Positions 8,949 through 16,239 of a stretch of 64,000 bases of DNA are shown piece by piece. The DNA comes from Chryseolinea soli (GTDB lineage: Bacteria > Bacteroidota > Bacteroidia > Cytophagales > Cyclobacteriaceae), in assembly GCF_003589925.1 (NCBI RefSeq), contig NZ_CP032382.1, forward strand, positions 7,192,001 through 7,256,000, written 5' to 3'. Numbering within the stretch: the stretch's first letter is position 1; the number at the start of each line of letters is the position of its first letter. A program made the position numbers and the translations under genes. Under the pieces are notes generated by a model, which was not told the origin of the DNA, did not search any database, and worked only from the letters and a program-made list of their open reading frames with translations.

Positions 8949-9827
8949 TTACAGCAACACCTCTTTTACATTCTCGCGAATCTTTCCGGCCAGTTCGTCC
9001 AGCGGCAGGTCGTTGATGTCGCGTCCGAACGGGTCTTCAATTTCTTCCGCAATCAACTCGACGCTCAGCAAAACGTAGGAGATCAATCCCACGATCGGCA
9101 CGGTCATGTAGCCGGTTTGTGTGACAAAGCCGAAAGGCAGGGTGATGATGTAGATGAAGACGAACTTCTTTACATACATCATATAGCTGTAGGGAATGGG
9201 TGTGTACTTGATGCGCTCGCAGGCACCCATGAGGTCGATAAAATCTTTCAGTTCTTTATCAAGGTTGATGAGTTGATCGCCGGTGATCTTGTTGTTGCGG
9301 TACAATTCGTTTATGCGTTTGTACATCAGGCCGGCGATGCGGTTGGGTTTGTGTTTATATTTTTTCAGGTCATTGAGAAACGTGTCGGAGGGCGGATCCA
9401 GCTCGGCCAGTTGCACGCCGTTTCGCAGGCTTTCTTTTACGGCAAAAATGAAATTGGGGATCATCTTGGCAAACCAGTCGCGGTCTTCGTGGTTCTCGGG
9501 ACTGAGGCAAGCGTTGAGTTTCATAGCAAAGTTCCGGGTGCTGTTCACCATGCCCCCCCACATCCTGCGTCCTTCCCACCACCGGTCGTAGGCCGTGTTG
9601 GTGCGAAACACGAGGAACAAACCCAGCACGATCCCCAGCAGGGAATGCATGGCGATGGTGGGTTGAAAGTCGGCTTCGTGCAGCTTGAGACGGTCCAGCA
9701 TGATGTAGCACAACACGGCGGAATAGACGAGCATGAAGAGGATCACGGGCAACAGGGTCGCCATGACGCGCCGGCTGTAGGCGTGAAAGATGATGGATAT
9801 CCAATTTCGGGGGTTGTACATGACCAT
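8949..9827 (-). CDS. Bestrophin family chloride-channel-like membrane protein
   Basis: 292 residues. The N-terminal motif YNPRNWISIIFHAYSRRV, two early membrane segments (LLPVILFMLVYSAVL and LLGIVLGLFLVFRTNTAYDR), and the conserved RTNTAYDRWWEGRRMWGG stretch identify the bestrophin/UPF0187 family of inner-membrane anion channels. Two more membrane segments lie near residues 205-245, and the acidic motif EEIEDPFGRDINDLPLD near the C-terminus is typical of the family. ATG codons at 9827 and 9821 are equally usable. It converges with gpsA with only 4 bases between the stops. Confidence 0.9.
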   Translation of the reverse strand: MVMYNPRNWISIIFHAYSRRVMATLLPVILFMLVYSAVLCYIMLDRLKLHEADFQPTIAMHSLLGIVLGLFLVFRTNTAYDRWWEGRRMWGGMVNSTRNFAMKLNACLSPENHEDRDWFAKMIPNFIFAVKESLRNGVQLAELDPPSDTFLNDLKKYKHKPNRIAGLMYKRINELYRNNKITGDQLINLDKELKDFIDLMGACERIKYTPIPYSYMMYVKKFVFIYIITLPFGFVTQTGYMTVPIVGLISYVLLSVELIAEEIEDPFGRDINDLPLDELAGKIRENVKEVLL

Positions 9828-10002
9828 AGATCAAACTTTCCTGCAATAAGCCTATTCAAGGAAAATTTTCCAACACCCGGGAAAATGGTTCGTTACCGGC
9901 GATCGCACCCATCAAAATCCCCCATTTAAATCGGAAGAAATTCCGGATAGCATGATGGGAAATTATTTTATCGCTTATCTTTCCGACTGTAAAACTGCAT
10001 TT

Positions 10003-10782
10003 ATGAACATGAAACGTTCTGGCTTATACCTTTTTGCTTGCTTCTTTCTGACCGTGTGCGCACCGGCCATCGCCCAGGATTATTTGGTGACGGTGACGGG
10101 CGATACCATCCACGGGGAGATCAAACCCCTTACGTTTGGGATGGACAAAAAAGTGCAGGTCGTTGGCCCCGATAAAAAGAAGACGCTCTACCCCATGTTC
10201 CAGGTTCGCACCTACAGGTGGAAGAATGACCTCTATCAACCGGTGAAGGGCCCCGAAGGTTATGCGTTCATGAAAGTGATCAAGTCGGGCTACCTAAGCT
10301 TATATGCTTACCAACTGCCCAATCAAGTGACCTACGACGGACAATTTCTTTCAAAAAAAGATGGCAAGAGCACAGAGGTCCCCAACCTGACCTTTAAAAA
10401 GGCCATGAAAAATTTCCTGGAAGATTGTCCGACGGTGGCGGACCGGATCGACCGCGACGAGCTGAACAAGAGAGACCTCCTGCAGATCGTAGACGAATAC
10501 AACACCTGCATCCAGTCCAAAACGATCGATCATGGCAAGATCATCGCCCAGCGGGCGGTTGCCGAGAAAAAGCTTTCCGCCTGGGATGTACTGGAAGAGA
10601 AAGTAAAAAGTGAAGCCGACTTCGAAGGCAAGGCCAATGCCCTGGAAATGATCCAGGACATCAAGGGCCGGATCTCGCGGGCCGAAAAGATCCCCAACTT
10701 CGTGCTGGAAGGTTTGAAAAGCTCGCTCACCCAAGACGCCTTCAAGCAGCCGCTCGAAGACGCCCTGAAAGAACTCAACTAG
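10003..10782 (+). CDS. Exported hypothetical protein
   Basis: 259 residues from ATG 10003 (10009 also possible). A clear signal peptide, KRSGLYLFACFFLTVCAPAIAQ, precedes the mature start at DYLVTVTGDTIHGEI. The first part is beta-rich and resembles the small beta-sandwich found in many Bacteroidota secreted proteins (GDTIHGEIKPL, then KVQVVGPDKKKTLYPM). The C-terminal half is helical and charged. The frame extends upstream to 9952, but that would bury the signal peptide. It overlaps the DoxX gene tail-to-tail by 8 bases. Function unknown; probably periplasmic or outer-membrane associated. Confidence 0.75.
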   Translation: MNMKRSGLYLFACFFLTVCAPAIAQDYLVTVTGDTIHGEIKPLTFGMDKKVQVVGPDKKKTLYPMFQVRTYRWKNDLYQPVKGPEGYAFMKVIKSGYLSLYAYQLPNQVTYDGQFLSKKDGKSTEVPNLTFKKAMKNFLEDCPTVADRIDRDELNKRDLLQIVDEYNTCIQSKTIDHGKIIAQRAVAEKKLSAWDVLEEKVKSEADFEGKANALEMIQDIKGRISRAEKIPNFVLEGLKSSLTQDAFKQPLEDALKELN

Positions 10783-11176
10783 TCTTTTGCAACGACCTGA
10801 TCCGCGACAAGACCTTGTCTTTGTCGTGAATCAACACGTAGATGCTGCAGAGTGTTACGGCCAACGCCAGGCCAAACAGGTAGCCATGATCGCCCTGCAC
10901 TGCGATGCCGAGCAGGGTCAGGTGCATACCGATCGCTCCCACCATCAATCCCAGCGCCAGCCCGGCCCCTAACCACGCGGTGGCCGGAACAACGATGAGA
11001 ATGGCCGCGATCAATTCCATCACCCCCACCCCAATCCTACCCCACGGCTCCATGCCCACGGTCGTAAAAATGTAGACCGATTCCGCGGAAGCGGTAAACT
11101 TAAAAAACAAGGTTTGCAGCATGATGACCGCCGCCAAAAGACGTGCGATCCAGTACACTACCGTGGCAATTTTCAT
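10775..11176 (-). CDS. DoxX-like family membrane protein
   Basis: 133 residues with four predicted membrane helices (about 5-25, 48-68, 75-95, 101-118). The N-terminal pattern WIARLLAAVIMLQTLFFKFT with a following Gly/Glu-rich helix (GRIGVGVMELIAAILIV) is that of small DoxX/DoxD-related inner-membrane proteins. Their role is not settled; some are linked to quinone or oxidative-stress functions. The start is ATG at 11176. The gene converges with the exported protein upstream and overlaps its stop. Confidence 0.75.
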   Translation of the reverse strand: MKIATVVYWIARLLAAVIMLQTLFFKFTASAESVYIFTTVGMEPWGRIGVGVMELIAAILIVVPATAWLGAGLALGLMVGAIGMHLTLLGIAVQGDHGYLFGLALAVTLCSIYVLIHDKDKVLSRIRSLQKTS

Positions 11177-11283
11177 AGCGGAAGGGGTTTGTTGACGGGA
11201 TAAATGTAACCGAATAATTGAAAGTGCTCTGTCAGATAAGCGACAAGGATTTAGTATTTTGCTTGCCAGCCAAACCTCACATC

Positions 11284-12366
11284 ATGACTCCCTTCCACGT
11301 CCATCCGGATATCGCGCAGGCAAAAACCATTTCCACCGACTTTTATCTCGACCCCGTTTACCTGGAGCTTTCCAAAGAAAAGATCTTCGCCAACACCTGG
11401 CAACTGATCGGCGACACTGACCAGGTGAAGGACCCGGGCTGGGCCACGCCGGTGAACCTGTTGGAGCGATTCCTGGACGAACCCCTGCTGCTCTCGCGCG
11501 ACAAACAAGGCGACCTGCACTGCCTCAGCAACGTCTGCACCCACCGGGGCAACCTGCTGGTGGAGCGTCCCTGCAAGATCAACGACATCCGCTGTAAATA
11601 TCACGGCCGCCGCTTCCACCTGGACGGCAAGTTCCTGTCCATGCCGGAATTCAAGGAGGTGGCCAACTTTCCCTCGGAAGAGGACAACCTCACAAAGCTT
11701 CCCCTGTATCAATTCGGAAAATGGCTGTTCACCTCCCTCCACCCGAAATTCGATGCCGATACATTTTTAGGTCCGATGCTGGAGCGCGTGGGCTGGATGC
11801 CGTTCCAGGATTTTCAATTCCGCCCAGAGCTCTCGCAAGAGTACAAGGTGGATGCGCATTGGGCGCTGTATTGTGAGAACTATCTCGAAGGCTTCCACAT
11901 TCCTTTTGTGCATGCCGGGCTCAACGCCGTGATCGACTATGGGAACTATACCACCGAAATTTTTCAATACTCCAATTTACAAATCGGCTTTGCGAAAGGC
12001 GACGACGCCGTGTTCGAGCTCCCCCCTAGCTCGCCCGATTTTGGAAAAAAAATCGCCGGTTATTACTTCTGGGTTTTCCCAAACATGATGTTCAACTTTT
12101 ATCCCTGGGGACTCTCCATCAACATCGTCCGCCCGCTCGGCGTGTCGCGGTGTACGGTGTCGTTCCTGTCGTATGTGTGGGACGAGAACAAGCTTCGCCA
12201 GGGCGCGGGGGCCAACCTGCACCAGGTGGAAATGGAAGACGAGGATGTGGTGCAGCATGTGCAAAAGGGAATACGATCGAGATTCTATAAACACGGACGC
12301 TATTCGGTGAAAATGGAGAAGGGTACACACCATTTCCATCGTCTGTTGGCTGAATATTTAAATTGA
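11284..12366 (+). CDS. Rieske 2Fe-2S non-heme iron oxygenase, alpha subunit family
   Basis: 360 residues from ATG 11284; the frame runs further upstream only from a TTG. The Rieske centre is explicit: CTHRGN at about residue 83 and CKYHGRRF 17 residues later (C-x-H...C-x2-H). The mononuclear iron site is in CENYLEGFHIPFVH (about 199-212) with the N/E/H/H pattern of ring-hydroxylating oxygenases. The C-terminal EDEDVVQHVQKG resembles the choline/carnitine/glycine-betaine oxygenase branch. An electron-transfer partner is needed; none is adjacent, though the PaaE-type reductase at 56115-57242 could serve. It is followed 7 bases later by an amino-acid permease, suggesting that the substrate is an amine or amino acid (inference). 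Confidence 0.9.
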   Translation: MTPFHVHPDIAQAKTISTDFYLDPVYLELSKEKIFANTWQLIGDTDQVKDPGWATPVNLLERFLDEPLLLSRDKQGDLHCLSNVCTHRGNLLVERPCKINDIRCKYHGRRFHLDGKFLSMPEFKEVANFPSEEDNLTKLPLYQFGKWLFTSLHPKFDADTFLGPMLERVGWMPFQDFQFRPELSQEYKVDAHWALYCENYLEGFHIPFVHAGLNAVIDYGNYTTEIFQYSNLQIGFAKGDDAVFELPPSSPDFGKKIAGYYFWVFPNMMFNFYPWGLSINIVRPLGVSRCTVSFLSYVWDENKLRQGAGANLHQVEMEDEDVVQHVQKGIRSRFYKHGRYSVKMEKGTHHFHRLLAEYLN

Positions 12367-12373
12367 GGACCGG

Positions 12374-13810
12374 ATGTCGTCACCCCAGAAATTAAAACCC
12401 ACCCTGGGCTTGTGGACCAGTATCGCCATCGTTGCGGGTGGGGTGATCGGCTCGGGCATTTTTATGAAGCCTGCTTTTATGGCTTCACAGCTGGGTTCAC
12501 CCTTGTGGCTGGTAGCCGTTTGGATCTTCGCTGGTGTGATCACGCTCTTTGGCGCGTTGAGCAACGCCGAAGTGGCCGCCATGATCCCGGAAACGGGTGG
12601 CCAATACATTTTCTTCGAAAGAATGTACGGCAGGTTCGTAGCCTTTTTGTATGGGTGGTCGGCCTTCATCGTATTCAACACGGCCGGTGTGGCATCCGTG
12701 GCGTATGGCTTTGGCACCTACCTGGAATATTTTATCCCCTTGCCGCGCTTCGGCCCGGGTGTGGAGAAAGCCGTGGAGGTTTACATCCCGTTCATCGGAT
12801 CGATGTATCCGTTGGAAAATATCGGGGTGAAGTCGGTCACGATCCTGGTCGTGTTGGTACTCACATGGGTGAGTTACCGGAGCACGCGATCGGGTGGCAA
12901 CCTGCAGGTGGTGTTCACGGCATTGAAGATCGCCCTGCTAACGTTGTTGGTCTTTGGATTATTTTTTTCACCGGAAGGAAGCGTCACCAATCTTATCACA
13001 CCCTCCACCAGCATCCATCCCCAGGGTTGGGCTTTCGTAGGCGCCCTGCTGGCGGCCATGTCCGGAGCGTTTTGGGGATACGACGGTTGGAATAACATCA
13101 CGTTTATTGCCGGGGAGATCCGGGAGCCCCAGCGCAACATTCCCCGCAGTCTTTTTATTGGATTACTGATTTGCATCATCACCTACACACTCATCACGCT
13201 AAGCTTTCTCTATGTGTTGCCGATCGATGCCATGGCGCAATCGGGTATGGTGGCTTCGGATGCGGCACAGGTGGTGATGGGCACGTTGGGGGGTGGCATC
13301 ATTGCGTTCATGGTGATCATCTCGATCATCGGCGCCACCAACGGCAACATCCTGCCCGTGGCCCGGGTGTTCTTTGCCATGGGACAGCAGAAACAATTTT
13401 TTGGATGGGTCGGCAAAGTGCATCCTCGCTACGGCACGCCCGGCAATGCCTTAGTGATCCAAGCACTGTGGACGGTCGTGCTCATTCTCAGTGGCTCGTT
13501 CGACATGCTCACCGACATGCTGATCTTTGTGAGCTGGGTTTTCTATGGGCTGAGTGCCTTTGGCATCTTCGTGCTGCGAAGGAAAATGGCACATGTTGAG
13601 CGACCTTACAAAGTGTGGGGATACCCGGTGGTACCCGCCGTGTTTGTTTTATTTTCGACGTTCTTTGTGGTGGCTACGTTGTGGATGGATATCTACAATT
13701 ATGCGATTGGAAAAACACATCTTATCAATTCTTTGCTGGGAATGTTTTTGACAGCGTCGGGGATACCGTTGTATTGGTTGTTTAGAAAGCGGTATGGAAA
13801 ATCATTTTGA
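12374..13810 (+). CDS. APC-superfamily amino acid permease
   Basis: 478 residues with about 12 membrane helices. The N-terminal motif IVAGGVIGSGIFMKPAFM is the substrate-binding unwound helix 1 of the APC family; helix 6 carries AFWGYDGWNN, also typical. It should import an amino acid or polyamine through the inner membrane by proton- or Na-coupled transport or exchange. It begins 7 bases after the Rieske oxygenase stop, so both are one operon and the permease probably supplies the oxygenase substrate (inference). It converges with menC 14 bases downstream. Confidence 0.92.
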   Translation: MSSPQKLKPTLGLWTSIAIVAGGVIGSGIFMKPAFMASQLGSPLWLVAVWIFAGVITLFGALSNAEVAAMIPETGGQYIFFERMYGRFVAFLYGWSAFIVFNTAGVASVAYGFGTYLEYFIPLPRFGPGVEKAVEVYIPFIGSMYPLENIGVKSVTILVVLVLTWVSYRSTRSGGNLQVVFTALKIALLTLLVFGLFFSPEGSVTNLITPSTSIHPQGWAFVGALLAAMSGAFWGYDGWNNITFIAGEIREPQRNIPRSLFIGLLICIITYTLITLSFLYVLPIDAMAQSGMVASDAAQVVMGTLGGGIIAFMVIISIIGATNGNILPVARVFFAMGQQKQFFGWVGKVHPRYGTPGNALVIQALWTVVLILSGSFDMLTDMLIFVSWVFYGLSAFGIFVLRRKMAHVERPYKVWGYPVVPAVFVLFSTFFVVATLWMDIYNYAIGKTHLINSLLGMFLTASGIPLYWLFRKRYGKSF

Positions 13811-13824
13811 GCCGCCTCATGACT

Positions 13825-14901
13825 TCACACGCCGTCGCTCAAATAAATATGCCCGTCTTTCACCGTGAGATGGGACGGAACATTATTCTCATAGATCATC
13901 CCCGTTCCTAATCCCTGCGGAAGCGTTATGGGATAGTTCGCCGTGAACTGGCAAATGGCATTGAGGCCGACGTTGGACTCCAACGCTGAGGTGATCCACC
14001 ATCCGATGTCAAGACTTTCCGCCAGTGCGATCCACTCCCGGCAACCGCTCATTCCCCCGTGAAGCGTAGGCTTCAAAATAATGAACTGCGGACGGAGGCG
14101 CGTCAGCAGCGCCATCTTCTCCTCGCTCGCTTCCACCCCGATGAGTTCCTCATCCAACGCAATGGGAATGGGCGACTCCCGGCACAACTTCTCCATCTCC
14201 GGAAGCCCCGGTTTGATCGGTTGCTCGATGGACTGGATCTTCAACCGCGCCAGCTCGCGCAAGCGCGACAACGCTTCGTCTACTTTGAAAGCACCATTGG
14301 CATCCAGCCGTATGGTGATGTTCTCCCGGAAATAACGCTTGCGCAGGTAGTCAATCACCTCACACTCGCGTTCAAAGTCAAGCCCGCCCACTTTCAGCTT
14401 GATGCAGCGAAATCCCTGCGCCACCTTTTCGTTGATCTGGCTCATCATAAAATCCAGGCCACCCATCCAGATGAGGCCGTTGATGGGAATGCGCTGGCCA
14501 TCGAGGAAGCCGTTCTGGAAAATGATTTTCTTGCCGCCGTTCATCAGATCCAGCAGTGCTGTTTCGATGGCGAAACGAATGGAGGGATAACCCACCGGCA
14601 CCAGGGCCAGTGCTTTTTGCAGCACCGGGTTGTCAAGGGATGGAGGGCCTTGCAGGTCCTCTGTGGAGATGTGGTGTGGGAACTTGGCCAGCACGTCGGC
14701 AAGCACGGTCTCAAAGTCCGGGCGGTCATCCGTGCTGAGGCCAGGAAGCGGGCCACTTTCTCCGAGACCGGCGACGTCGGGCTGGGTGTCGTCCCAAAGT
14801 TTTACAAACCACGACAATTTATCTTTCATCAATCCCCGCGAGGTGCGGGCGTTGAAGCTGAAACGGAACGTTTCCTGTGAATACGATGTCTGTAGCGCCA
14901 T
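13825..14901 (-). CDS. menC: o-Succinylbenzoate synthase (enolase superfamily)
   Basis: 358 residues from ATG 14901. The enolase-superfamily catalytic set is present: KLKVGG (K-x-K), RLDANGA, SIEQPI, ALDEELIG and ILKPTLHGG; the last two with WWITSALESNVGLNAI and PQGLGTG are the pattern of Bacteroidota MenC. The enzyme dehydrates SHCHC to o-succinylbenzoate in menaquinone synthesis in the cytosol. A dipeptide epimerase is the main alternative within the superfamily, but the SALESNVGLNA and QGLGTG segments favour MenC. It is divergent from queA; no other men genes lie in the window. Confidence 0.85.
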   Translation of the reverse strand: MALQTSYSQETFRFSFNARTSRGLMKDKLSWFVKLWDDTQPDVAGLGESGPLPGLSTDDRPDFETVLADVLAKFPHHISTEDLQGPPSLDNPVLQKALALVPVGYPSIRFAIETALLDLMNGGKKIIFQNGFLDGQRIPINGLIWMGGLDFMMSQINEKVAQGFRCIKLKVGGLDFERECEVIDYLRKRYFRENITIRLDANGAFKVDEALSRLRELARLKIQSIEQPIKPGLPEMEKLCRESPIPIALDEELIGVEASEEKMALLTRLRPQFIILKPTLHGGMSGCREWIALAESLDIGWWITSALESNVGLNAICQFTANYPITLPQGLGTGMIYENNVPSHLTVKDGHIYLSDGV

Positions 14902-14939
14902 AGGCAAACAATGATCTGCTAAAAATAAGGTTTTAGAAT

Positions 14940-14947
14940 TAACTTTG
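14940..14947 (+). promoter_or_regulatory. Candidate -7 promoter element of queA
   Basis: TAACTTTG fits TAnnTTTG exactly and ends 16 bases before the queA ATG at 14964, in the short menC-queA divergent gap. No clear TTTG is seen at -33. Confidence 0.4.
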
Positions 14948-14963
14948 AACCCTTTATTCAGAC

Positions 14964-16154
14964 ATGGACATTTCCATCAGCGATTATACTTATACGCTTC
15001 CCCCGGAACGGATTGCCGTCTATCCCCTGGCAAACCGTGACCAATCCAAACTGTTGTTCTACGACCGCGGGGTTATCGACCATCAAATCTTTTCGTCGCT
15101 TCCCGATCTTTTGCCGGCCGACACTCTCCTGTTTTTTAACGACACCAAAGTGATCCCCGCGCGGCTTCACTTCCAGAAAGATACGGGCGCCGTCATTGAG
15201 ATCTTTTTGCTGCACCCGGTGCTCCCTTCGCCGCTGGTCATGGAAGCCATGCAGGCCCACCATCGCTGCACATGGCAGTGCACGCTGGGAAATCTGAAGC
15301 GCTGGAAAGATGAGCCGTTATTCAAAACATTTCACGGCATCACCTTAAAGGCCACGCTGAGCGATCGCGAAGAAGGGTTGGTGGAATTTGAGTGGGCTAC
15401 GGAACATTCCTTTGCCGAGGTGGTGAACCTTGCGGGAGAAACCCCCTTGCCCCCTTACCTCCATCGCAAGCCCGAGCAAGCCGATCGCGATCGCTATCAA
15501 ACCATCTACTCGCACCACGAAGGGGCCGTGGCAGCGCCAACGGCCGGACTGCATTTTACGCCAGCCATCTTTGAACAATTGAAAGCCAAAGGCATCGCAC
15601 ACGACTTTGTCACGCTTCATGTGAGCGCGGGAACATTTCAGCCTGTGAAGGTCGAGAATGCCATGGAGCATGTGATGCACAACGAACAGGTGGTGGTGAC
15701 ACGGGCCAACCTGGATCGCCTTTTGTCAGGACGATATATCGTGCCGGTGGGCACGACGTCGATGCGGACGTTGGAGAGCTTGTATTGGTATGGCGTGAAA
15801 TTATTGAAAGACCCACGGGCTGTTTTTACGATCTCACAACATGAAGCCTATGCTGCTGCAGACCGTTGGCCCTCTCGCGACGAGGCGCTGCGTGCCGTGG
15901 TGGCGTATATGGAACGGAATCAATTGGATCTGCTCACCGGCGAAACGTCCATCTACATCATGCCGGGTTATACGTTCCGGGTATGCGAGGCGTTGATCAC
16001 CAATTTTCATCAACCCGGTTCAACGCTGATCTTACTGGTGGCCGCGTTTATTGGAGCGGATTGGAGGAAGGTCTATGACGAATCGCTTGCTAACGGCTAT
16101 CGCTTCCTCAGCTATGGCGATAGTTCACTATTAATCCCGCGTACGGAGGGCTAA
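14964..16154 (+). CDS. queA: S-adenosylmethionine:tRNA ribosyltransferase-isomerase (QueA family)
   Basis: 396 residues from ATG 14964. Family motifs: YTLPPERIAVYPLANRDQSK near the N-terminus, FFNDTKVIPARL (about 56-67), the strongly conserved AAPTAGLHFTPAIFEQL (about 190-206), HVSAGTFQPVKVEN, and a C-terminal TNFHQPGSTLILLVAAFIG. QueA transfers the ribosyl part of SAM to 7-aminomethyl-7-deazaguanine in tRNA to make epoxyqueuosine. The sequence is the longer, more divergent Bacteroidota variant. It converges on a PorE-like gene across a repeat-containing gap. Confidence 0.9.
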   Translation: MDISISDYTYTLPPERIAVYPLANRDQSKLLFYDRGVIDHQIFSSLPDLLPADTLLFFNDTKVIPARLHFQKDTGAVIEIFLLHPVLPSPLVMEAMQAHHRCTWQCTLGNLKRWKDEPLFKTFHGITLKATLSDREEGLVEFEWATEHSFAEVVNLAGETPLPPYLHRKPEQADRDRYQTIYSHHEGAVAAPTAGLHFTPAIFEQLKAKGIAHDFVTLHVSAGTFQPVKVENAMEHVMHNEQVVVTRANLDRLLSGRYIVPVGTTSMRTLESLYWYGVKLLKDPRAVFTISQHEAYAAADRWPSRDEALRAVVAYMERNQLDLLTGETSIYIMPGYTFRVCEALITNFHQPGSTLILLVAAFIGADWRKVYDESLANGYRFLSYGDSSLLIPRTEG

Positions 16155-16160
16155 GCGCTG

Positions 16161-16235
16161 CGCCTTTCTTTGCGTCTTTGCGCCTCTGCGGTTTAAAATT
16201 CTACCGCTAAGGCGCAAAGACAGCGCGAAGAAGCT
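16161..16235. repeat. Large imperfect inverted repeat between convergent genes
   Basis: Left arm 16161-16191 (contains TCTTTGCGCCTCTGCGGT) and right arm 16203-16235 (reverse complement contains TCTTTGCGCCTTAGCGGT) flank an 11-base AT-rich loop. It sits between the convergent queA and OmpA genes and could act as a bidirectional terminator. The CTTTGCGTCTTTGCGCC-type sequence resembles dispersed intergenic repeats seen in several phyla. Confidence 0.75.
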
Positions 16236-16239
16236 GTCG

